DNA of 5,952 bases from Lachnospiraceae bacterium. GTDB taxonomy: Bacteria; Bacillota; Clostridia; Lachnospirales; Lachnospiraceae. A program made the translations under genes and the position numbers. Positions 1 to 4,902 of the stretch are shown one piece after another (within the stretch, counting starts at the first letter, position 1; every line of letters begins with the position of its first letter). The notes under the pieces were generated by a model that was not told the DNA's origin, made no database searches, and was given only the letters and a program-made list of their open reading frames with translations. The DNA lies in contig CAAEUM010000065.1 of assembly GCA_900759225.1 (NCBI GenBank), positions 1-5,952 of the forward strand, read 5' to 3'.

Positions 1-1
1 A

Positions 2-232
2 TGTATTATACTGGAATTTTCCTTTGATCCGGAATTGATTGCTATAGGCGGGGGAATGAGTGAAAATAAGGAAATCGTAGACGGAATCAGAGATAAGGTA
101 CATGATTTGCTGCACGGGCAGAGGCCGGGATACTTAATTCCTAAAATTGAAGCCTGCCAGAGAGGAAATCAGGCTAATTTATATGGAGCTTTATATTACC
201 ATTTATATGGAAATCAAATAGAGAGAGGGTAA
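2..232 (+). CDS. ROK-family sugar kinase, C-terminal fragment (5' end outside window)
   Basis: This is the last 76 codons of a gene that enters from the left; the frame is open from base 2 to the TAA at 230-232. The peptide reads FDPELIAIGGGMSENKEIV, which is the C-terminal ATP-site strand and glycine loop typical of ROK kinases. It then ends in a helix of the CxxGNxAxLxGA type (RGNQANLYGALYYHL), also characteristic of the family. ROK members phosphorylate free hexoses such as glucose, fructose, mannose, ManNAc or GlcNAc, and some act on beta-glucosides (BglK). The substrate-binding and zinc motifs lie upstream of the window, so specificity cannot be read. Only 5 bases separate its stop from the next start, so it is surely co-transcribed with the GH1 and manA genes. 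By analogy with gmuE of B. subtilis, it probably phosphorylates the free sugar released by the GH1 enzyme. An internal TTG or ATG start would give a meaningless short protein; this is a window-edge truncation, not a broken gene. Confidence 0.88.
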   Translation, partial: CIILEFSFDPELIAIGGGMSENKEIVDGIRDKVHDLLHGQRPGYLIPKIEACQRGNQANLYGALYYHLYGNQIERG

Positions 233-237
233 AAACT

Positions 238-1620
238 ATGGATTATCAATTTCCGAAAAACTTTTTGTGGGGAGGAGCATCCTCAGGCCCACAATCAGAA
301 GGCGCAAGCACAGAAGGCGGGCGCGTAAAATCAGAATGGGATTACTGGTTTGAGAGAGAGCCGGAGCGTTTCTTTGGAGGTGTCGGACCTTCTGTAACAT
401 CTGATTTTTACCACAAGTATAAAGAGTATATTGAAAAAATGAGGCAGGCGGGCGTAAAATCATACCGTACCTCCATTCAGTGGAGTAGAATCATAAAGGA
501 CTGTGAAGGTACAGTAAATGAAGAGGGGATTGCGTTTTATAATCGTGTAATTGATGAGTTGATTGATAATGGAATTGAGCCTATGATGTGCCTCCATCAC
601 TTCGATTTGCCGGAATACTGGGTAACAAAGGGCGGATTTGAAAACAAGGAAACAGCTTTTGCGTTTGCTGATTTTGCTGCTGTTTGCTTTAAATATTTTG
701 GTGACAGGGTGAAATATTGGACTACCTTTAACGAGCCGGTTATTATACCAGAGACAGGTTATCTTTACCAGAGACATTATCCGGCTGTATGTGATGCGAA
801 ACGGGCAGCACAGGTAGGCTTCTATGTACAGCTTGCCAGCAGTCTGGCAGTTGAGCAGTTCAGAAAGAGCGGATGCAAGGGAAAAATTGGTATTATCATT
901 AATTTAACTCCTACGTATTGTGAAAATACTTCCGACCCTAAGGATGTAGAAGCCGCAGAGTGTTTGGATTTAATCTTTAACCGTTCATTCCTTGATCCAT
1001 CTGTTAAGGGAACTTATCCGGAAGAATTAAAAACTCTTTTGGAAGAGGAGGGAATATTACCGCAGTACAGTCCAGAGGATTTGGAGATTATTAAAAACAA
1101 TACTGTTGATTATCTGGGAGTGAACTATTATCATCCAAGACGCGCGCGTGCAAGAAGAACTCCTTATGAAGGCCCGCTGATGCCTGAAAAATATTATGAG
1201 CCATATACATTTGAGGGACAAAAATTTAATACCTCACGAGGCTGGGAAATTTATGAGCCTGCAATCTATGATATTGCCATGAACATTAAAAATAATTATG
1301 GAAATTTGCCATGGTATATTTCAGAAAATGGTATGGGAATTCAGGGCGAAGAGCAATTTATGGGAGAAAATGGAGAAATCCAGGATGATTACAGAATTGA
1401 ATTTATCAAGGGACATTTGAAATATCTTCACAAGGCAATTCAGGAAGGATGCAACTGCTTCGGCTACCATTTATGGGCTCCATTTGATTGCTGGTCATGG
1501 ATTAACGCTTACAAGAACCGTTATGGCCTTCTGCGTGTTGATATTTATGATAATTGCAAGATTACTATTAAGAAATCCGGAAAGTGGTTCAAAGAATTAT
1601 CTGATAATAACGGATTCTAA
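238..1620 (+). CDS. Family GH1 6-phospho-beta-glycosidase (6-phospho-beta-glucosidase / possible phospho-beta-mannosidase, gmuD-like)
   Basis: A complete 460-residue protein, the normal length for a single-domain GH1 (beta/alpha)8 barrel, with no signal peptide and therefore cytoplasmic. GH1 landmarks appear in order: the N-terminal FLWGGASSGPQSEGA segment (residues 9-23), SYRTSIQWSRI (75-85), the LHHFDLP strand (119-125), the acid/base Glu166 in TFNEP, NYYHPRR (296-302), and the nucleophile Glu363 in YISENG. The C-terminal loop has Ser420, Lys426 and Tyr429 (CWSWINAYKNRYG). In phospho-specific GH1 enzymes such as LacG, a Ser, Lys and Tyr here bind the substrate 6-phosphate; ordinary beta-glucosidases carry a sugar-binding Glu at the Ser position. 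I therefore call it a phospho-glycosidase that hydrolyses 6-phospho-disaccharides to a hexose-6-P plus a free sugar. Whether the 6-phospho sugar is glucose, mannose or galactose is not settled by sequence; the neighbouring manA favours mannose-containing substrates. The start ATG has a purine-rich ribosome site (GAGAGAGGG, 221-229) at 8 bases. Confidence 0.93.
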   Translation: MDYQFPKNFLWGGASSGPQSEGASTEGGRVKSEWDYWFEREPERFFGGVGPSVTSDFYHKYKEYIEKMRQAGVKSYRTSIQWSRIIKDCEGTVNEEGIAFYNRVIDELIDNGIEPMMCLHHFDLPEYWVTKGGFENKETAFAFADFAAVCFKYFGDRVKYWTTFNEPVIIPETGYLYQRHYPAVCDAKRAAQVGFYVQLASSLAVEQFRKSGCKGKIGIIINLTPTYCENTSDPKDVEAAECLDLIFNRSFLDPSVKGTYPEELKTLLEEEGILPQYSPEDLEIIKNNTVDYLGVNYYHPRRARARRTPYEGPLMPEKYYEPYTFEGQKFNTSRGWEIYEPAIYDIAMNIKNNYGNLPWYISENGMGIQGEEQFMGENGEIQDDYRIEFIKGHLKYLHKAIQEGCNCFGYHLWAPFDCWSWINAYKNRYGLLRVDIYDNCKITIKKSGKWFKELSDNNGF

Positions 1621-1623
1621 TTC

Positions 1624-1629
1624 AGGTGA
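1624..1629 (+). promoter_or_regulatory. Ribosome binding site that sets the manA start
   Basis: AGGTGA lies 5 bases before the ATG at 1635. An in-frame GTG at 1626, three codons earlier, falls inside this site, and has no site of its own because the preceding gene ends only at 1620. The ATG is therefore the better start. Confidence 0.7.
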
Positions 1630-1634
1630 ATATT

Positions 1635-2750
1635 ATGGAAGAAACAGTAAATGCATATGTGAATGAACCGATTGAATTATCGGAGGCAAGGGCCTGGCGT
1701 ACTTATCTGGGTGGAAAGCTACTAGAGGAATTTTATGGAAATTCTGAAGGACAGGACGGACATTTTCCTGAAGCATGGATTGCATCAGTGGTTGAGGCCA
1801 GAAATGCTGGGAGAGAGCAGATTCGAGAGGGTTTGAGTATGCTGATCCGGAAGCCGGAATGCTCCTTAAAAGAGCTAATAGAAGCAGCTCCGGAGAAATT
1901 TCTCGGCGCAAATCATGCGAAACGGTTTGGAGCCACGCCCGGCGTACTTGTTAAACTGATTGACGCAGCGGAACGTCTGACAGTTCAGGTTCATCCTGAC
2001 TGTGAAACTGCAAAGCGTCTGTTTCATTCAAAATTTGGAAAAACGGAATGTTGGTATGTTTTAGGCGGCAGACAGGATGGAGAGGAGCTACCTTATGTTT
2101 ATCTGGGATTTCGCCCGGGTGTGACGGAGGAGAGATGGAAGACATGTTTTGAAAATCAGGACATACCCGGAATGCTGGATTGCCTTCACAAATTTGAAGT
2201 TCATCCGGGAGATATGATTCTGATTGAAGGCGGTGTCCCTCATGCAATCGGAGCAGGATGCTTTTTGATGGAAATACAGGAGCCTACAGATTATACAATA
2301 AGGGTTGAACGTGTTACACCATCCGGAGATAAGGTATCAGACCAGATGTGCCATCAGGGATTGGGCTTTGAAGGGATGTTTGAATGTTTTCATTATGAGG
2401 CCCTAGAGAGAGATGAGGTTAAATCCAGATGGTTCATTCAGGGATGCTCTATCAAAAAAGATGAGGCAAATGAAGTTCGGAATTTGATTGGAAAAGAACA
2501 TACAAGTTGCTTTTCTATGAATCTCCTTACTCTTCAAGCTGATTTTCATCAAAGTTTGGACCGGTTTAGTGTACTCTATGTATTGGAGGGAAGTGGAATA
2601 CTAGAGTCAGAGAGAGAAGAGATAGAATTAAAGGCGGGACAATCCTTTTTCTTTCCACAGGAATTGAAGTATGTCATATGGAAGCCAAAAGAAGGAAAGA
2701 CACTTAGGCTTCTTCAGTGTTTTGGACCGCAAATAGAGGAAGACACCTAA
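1635..2750 (+). CDS. manA: Mannose-6-phosphate isomerase, class I (ManA / GmuF type)
   Basis: A 371-residue cytoplasmic, zinc-dependent type I phosphomannose isomerase that interconverts mannose-6-P and fructose-6-P. The cupin core is clear. GGKLLEEFYG and PEAWIAS (about residues 26-51) form the start of the catalytic fold. VQVHPD supplies zinc ligands Gln118 and His120, KTECWYVL supplies Glu138, and GGVPHAIGAG supplies His203. The following EIQEPTDYTIRVER strand (213-226) holds the conserved active-site Arg (Arg223 or so). Residues about 262-371 form a second, smaller cupin-like domain (SVLYVLEGSG, then KAGQSFFFP). At 371 residues it lies between short Bacillus enzymes and the E. coli enzyme of about 390. 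It begins 14 bases after the GH1 stop and is the last gene before a strong terminator, so it closes the operon. Its job is to feed mannose-6-P from the upstream sugar hydrolysis into glycolysis; in reverse it could also supply mannose-6-P for glycan synthesis. The annotated start could be shifted to GTG 1626. Confidence 0.93.
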   Translation: MEETVNAYVNEPIELSEARAWRTYLGGKLLEEFYGNSEGQDGHFPEAWIASVVEARNAGREQIREGLSMLIRKPECSLKELIEAAPEKFLGANHAKRFGATPGVLVKLIDAAERLTVQVHPDCETAKRLFHSKFGKTECWYVLGGRQDGEELPYVYLGFRPGVTEERWKTCFENQDIPGMLDCLHKFEVHPGDMILIEGGVPHAIGAGCFLMEIQEPTDYTIRVERVTPSGDKVSDQMCHQGLGFEGMFECFHYEALERDEVKSRWFIQGCSIKKDEANEVRNLIGKEHTSCFSMNLLTLQADFHQSLDRFSVLYVLEGSGILESEREEIELKAGQSFFFPQELKYVIWKPKEGKTLRLLQCFGPQIEEDT

Positions 2751-2800
2751 AGAAGTGTAAGGACAATCTTTTAGTCGATTTAATCGGCTGCTTCTAATGG

Positions 2801-2850
2801 GAGCCATTGCTTTATAGATGATTACATATCTATGAAGAAATGGCTCTTTT
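2801..2850 (+). terminator. Intrinsic terminator of the sugar operon
   Basis: Two 19-base arms, 2801-2819 and 2828-2846, pair almost throughout: GAGCCATT with AATGGCTC, one G/A mismatch, then CTTT with GAAG (one G-U), then ATAGAT with ATCTAT. The loop has 8 bases and the 3' arm runs into TTTT. It lies 50 bases after the manA stop. A small hairpin precedes it (AGTCGAT, loop TTA, ATCGGCT; 2773-2789). On the minus strand no T-run follows the hairpin, so it is less convincing as a terminator for the converging DUF4364 gene. The rest of the 2751-2911 gap holds nothing else I recognise. Confidence 0.8.
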
Positions 2851-2911
2851 ACATGCATTTTTGAGATAGGAACAGGTCCGGATGAAGCAAATTATTTGGA
2901 ATAAAATTTAT

Positions 2912-3433
2912 TTAATCCGCCAGAAGGGTACGCATAATGGAGGCGTAAATATCCTGGCTTTTTTTCTTCCAGTTATTGCACATGGTTTCGGCCTGTTCCT
3001 TATCCGGAAGGGATAAGTCCAGCCTTATGAGGGTGGTCTTGTTTTCCCGGACCTCGCAGCGCACAATGTAATCCTGATTGGTGCCCTTGTAGTAATCTGC
3101 GGTAGTTCCCACTTCCTCCCGGAGGCGGAATTTATTATCCTTTAAATACTGGTTCATATCCTCCAAAATAGCGGGAGAGATATTTTTTCCAAAGAAGTTA
3201 AGGGTTTCCTCTCCCTCCTTGGTGATATCATAGCGGGTGCTGTTATGGGTTGCTACGCTGTGTACAAGGCCAGCCTCCTCCAGCTCATTTAATGCCTGCT
3301 GCAGGGTAAAATAGGTGGTATATTCATGCTCCGTAAAAAAATTTGTAAGCTGGGCGTTGGTAAGAGGGAAATTTACCTGCTTTAGCATATAGAGGTTCAT
3401 TAATTTATATAAAGTCATTGGTTCCGTCAGCAT
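2912..3433 (-). CDS. DUF4364 family winged-helix protein (putative transcriptional regulator)
   Basis: A 173-residue protein recognised as DUF4364, a family widespread in Clostridia, especially Lachnospiraceae, with no established biochemical role that I know of. Residues about 5-80 read as a winged-helix DNA-binding fold. A first helix (TLYKLMNLYMLKQVNFPLTN) leads to NAQLTNFF, then a recognition-type helix TYFTLQQALNELEEAGLV, then a beta wing (VATHNSTRYDITKEG). The C-terminal part (about 105-173) has a conserved beta stretch YYKGTNQDYIVRCEV and LIRLDLSLPD followed by a helix, possibly a ligand or dimerisation domain. There is no membrane segment or signal peptide, so it is expected in the cytoplasm. 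The start ATG has GGAGT (complement of 3443-3447) at 9 bases. It starts 29 bases after the malic enzyme stop on the same strand, so the two are very probably co-transcribed from the promoter upstream of the malic enzyme. No intrinsic terminator was found after its stop. Confidence 0.9.
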   Translation of the reverse strand: MLTEPMTLYKLMNLYMLKQVNFPLTNAQLTNFFTEHEYTTYFTLQQALNELEEAGLVHSVATHNSTRYDITKEGEETLNFFGKNISPAILEDMNQYLKDNKFRLREEVGTTADYYKGTNQDYIVRCEVRENKTTLIRLDLSLPDKEQAETMCNNWKKKSQDIYASIMRTLLAD

Positions 3434-3462
3434 GTTATATACACTCCATCTGTTCCTGTTTT

Positions 3463-4617
3463 TTAGCTTGCAATATGGTCCTTTACAGCGCGGCTTACCA
3501 CATCAGCGACCCTGGGGTCAAAGGCCTCAGGAAGGATATTGGTATCGCTTAAATCTGCATCATCTACCAGACCGGCAATGGCGTTGGCAGCAGCCAGCTT
3601 CATCTCCTCGGTAATGGCAGTGGCGCGGCCTTCCAGGGCGCCCTTAAAGATTCCCGGGAATACTACAACGTTGTTAACCTGGTTTGGAAAATCAGAGCGG
3701 CCTGTACCGACTACGCGGGCACCGGCAGCCTTTGCCAGATCCGGCATGATTTCCGGAACCGGGTTTGCCATGGCAAAAAGGATGGCATCCTTGTTCATAG
3801 AAGCAACCATTTCCTGGGAAACGATTCCGGGAGCAGATACGCCTACAAAAATATCAGCCCCTTTTAAGGCATCTGCCAGTGAGCCTGTCGTTCCTTCCAG
3901 GTTGGTGACCGCCATCATCTTTTCCTGCATCCAGTTAAGGCCCTGGGCGCCCTTTGATAAGATCCCGATCTTATCGCACATGGTAATGTGGAGGAAGCCG
4001 TAGGAGAGCAGAAGCTTTGTGATGGCAATGCCTGCTGAGCCTGCACCGTTTACAACAACGCGGCAGTCCTCCTTCTTTTTGCCTGTAACTTTTAAGGCAT
4101 TGATGATCCCTGCCAGTACAACAATGGCAGTGCCATGCTGGTCATCATGGAATACGGGGATATCCAGGCGTTTCTTTAATGCCTCTTCAATCTCAAAGCA
4201 TCTTGGTGCGGAAATGTCCTCCAGGTTGATGCCTCCGAAGGCAGGGGCAATGCGGACAACGGTATCGATGATTTCCTGGGTGTCCTGGGTATCAAGACAG
4301 ATTGGAACTGCATTGACGCCGCCGAATTCCTTAAATAAAACAGCCTTTCCTTCCATAACCGGCATGGCAGCCAGGGGGCCGATATTCCCAAGGCCCAAAA
4401 CAGCACTTCCGTCGGATACAACAGCGATCGTGTTGGATTTAATAGTGTAACGGTAAGCCTCCTCCGGGTTTTCTGCGATTACCTTGCAGGGCTCGGCAAC
4501 ACCCGGTGTGTAGGCCAGTGCCAGATCCTCTCTGGAAGCAACCTTTGCTTTTGATGTGATCTCTAACTTTCCCTGCCACTGTCCGTGGAGCTGCAGGGCC
4601 TTTTCATTGATTGTCAT
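3463..4617 (-). CDS. Malic enzyme, short bacterial type (NAD(P)-dependent oxaloacetate-decarboxylating malate dehydrogenase)
   Basis: A 384-residue cytoplasmic enzyme for oxidative decarboxylation of L-malate to pyruvate and CO2 with reduction of NAD(P)+. Visible motifs, numbered from Met at 4617: Tyr36 in LAYTPGVAEP and Lys91 in EGKAVLFKEFGG, the catalytic acid/base pair; Glu133-Asp134 in FGGINLEDI and Asp159 in FHDDQHGTA, the divalent metal site; the dinucleotide loop GAGSAG at 191-196; and Asn285 in AMANPVPEI and Asn315, which contact substrate. Asp215 follows the second Rossmann strand (CDK), but I would not fix NAD versus NADP from that. The length matches the stand-alone form; it lacks the phosphotransacetylase-like C-terminal domain of E. 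coli MaeB. An ATG four codons upstream (4629) is possible, but its only ribosome site would abut it, while the AAAGGATGG there suits 4617, and homologues begin at this MTxNEKAL segment. It heads a two-gene unit with the DUF4364 gene, and is divergent from the DUF5717-type gene. Confidence 0.94.
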   Translation of the reverse strand: MTINEKALQLHGQWQGKLEITSKAKVASREDLALAYTPGVAEPCKVIAENPEEAYRYTIKSNTIAVVSDGSAVLGLGNIGPLAAMPVMEGKAVLFKEFGGVNAVPICLDTQDTQEIIDTVVRIAPAFGGINLEDISAPRCFEIEEALKKRLDIPVFHDDQHGTAIVVLAGIINALKVTGKKKEDCRVVVNGAGSAGIAITKLLLSYGFLHITMCDKIGILSKGAQGLNWMQEKMMAVTNLEGTTGSLADALKGADIFVGVSAPGIVSQEMVASMNKDAILFAMANPVPEIMPDLAKAAGARVVGTGRSDFPNQVNNVVVFPGIFKGALEGRATAITEEMKLAAANAIAGLVDDADLSDTNILPEAFDPRVADVVSRAVKDHIAS

Positions 4618-4625
4618 GGCAGTTA

Positions 4626-4634
4626 CCATCCTTT
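4626..4634 (-). promoter_or_regulatory. Ribosome binding site overlapping an alternative malic enzyme start
   Basis: Read on the minus strand, AAAGGATGG contains an AAAGGA core and also includes the upstream candidate ATG (4629). The core lies 11 bases before the ATG at 4617 but directly touches the ATG at 4629, which favours 4617. Confidence 0.55.
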
Positions 4635-4655
4635 GTGATTTAATGCGAATTTACC

Positions 4656-4688
4656 GTAACAGTTCAGAGGGCGCCCCCTGGCTGTTAC
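4656..4688. repeat. Compact palindrome 1, in the malic enzyme leader
   Basis: GTAACAG (4656-4662) pairs with CTGTTAC (4682-4688). The stem continues inward with a T-G wobble, then CAG and GGG against CCC and CTG around a 3-base loop (4672-4674), leaving two single-base bulges. It is very G+C-rich at the centre and stands out from the A+T-rich surroundings. Its first 12 bases are identical to those of the second palindrome at 4790. On the minus strand it would be the first thing transcribed from the predicted malic enzyme promoter. No T-run follows on either strand, so it is not a standard terminator. It may be an operator, an RNA leader structure or one copy of a dispersed intergenic repeat. 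Confidence 0.75.
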
Positions 4689-4699
4689 AATTTGTTTCT

Positions 4700-4728
4700 A
4701 TCATAACAATATTATAGTTTGAAATCAA
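4700..4728 (-). promoter_or_regulatory. Predicted sigma-A promoter for malic enzyme-DUF4364
   Basis: On the minus strand, TTGATT (complement of 4723-4728) and TATGAT (complement of 4700-4705) are separated by exactly 17 bases. The predicted start is near 4693, giving a leader of about 76 bases to the ATG at 4617. A perfect TATAAT also lies in the spacer (complement of 4711-4716), but no good -35 box stands at the right distance from it, so I rank it second. Confidence 0.6.
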
Positions 4729-4749
4729 GTTTCTTTTCTCAGATTTTGC

Positions 4750-4778
4750 TTTAAAAACCCTGTAAGATGTGATATCAT
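4750..4778 (+). promoter_or_regulatory. Possible promoter for the DUF5717-type gene
   Basis: TTTAAA (4750-4755) and TATCAT (4773-4778) are 17 bases apart; the -10 matches consensus in five of six bases and the -35 in four. The start would fall near 4785, about 118 bases before the ATG at 4903 and just ahead of the second palindrome. Support is modest. Confidence 0.35.
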
Positions 4779-4789
4779 GAAAGTTAAAG

Positions 4790-4848
4790 GTAACAGTTCA
4801 GCCATACATCTTCTTACTGTCTAAATCTTCGCAGGGCTGGACTGTTAC
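4790..4848. repeat. Long-loop palindrome 2, in the DUF5717-type gene leader
   Basis: GTAACAGTTCAGCC (4790-4803) pairs with GGCTGGACTGTTAC (4835-4848): 14 consecutive pairs, one of them G-U, around a 31-base loop. The outer 7 bases of both arms, and the first 12 bases of the left arm, equal those of palindrome 1. The unpaired loop is A+T-rich pyrimidine sequence with no match to a riboswitch I know. No T-run follows, so it is not a standard terminator. It ends 54 bases before the next start codon. Confidence 0.75.
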
Positions 4849-4902
4849 GTTAAATGACAGAGGTATCTGCCCTGTCTTACAGATAAAATTACAGGTGGTA
4901 GT

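Noticed and set aside
1484..1666. Plus-strand 60-codon frame overlapping the end of GH1 and the start of manA
   Set aside because: It is an out-of-frame shadow; the GH1 C-terminus and manA N-terminus explain the sequence fully, with no sign of a frameshift.
236..2858. Minus-strand open frames of 75 to 105 codons across the GH1 and manA genes and over the terminator (236-463, 460-777, 1633-1911, 1951-2247, 2628-2858)
   Set aside because: They overlap well-supported genes in the opposite sense and show no family features; the last one also runs through the terminator hairpin.
2890..2911. Terminator for the minus-strand DUF4364 gene in the A+T-rich stretch after its stop
   Set aside because: There is only a short near-palindrome of A and T with no stable stem, and the larger hairpin at 2801-2846 lacks a T-run in that direction.
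3539..4450. Two plus-strand open frames (3539-4003 and 4019-4450, 154 and 143 codons) opposite the malic enzyme
   Set aside because: Both lie wholly antisense to a strongly conserved enzyme. Their peptides have no recognisable motif and no convincing ribosome site, and long antisense frames are expected opposite this codon usage.
4854..4889. A closer promoter for the DUF5717-type gene using ATGACA (4854-4859) and TAAAAT (4884-4889)
   Set aside because: The boxes are 24 bases apart, too far for a sigma-A promoter, and at 17-18 bases the -10 candidates are poor.
4790..4902. Riboswitch or T-box in the leader before the DUF5717-type gene
   Set aside because: The only clear structure is the 14-pair palindrome with a 31-base loop. 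I see no known aptamer consensus, no T-box sequence and no adjacent terminator or antiterminator pair.
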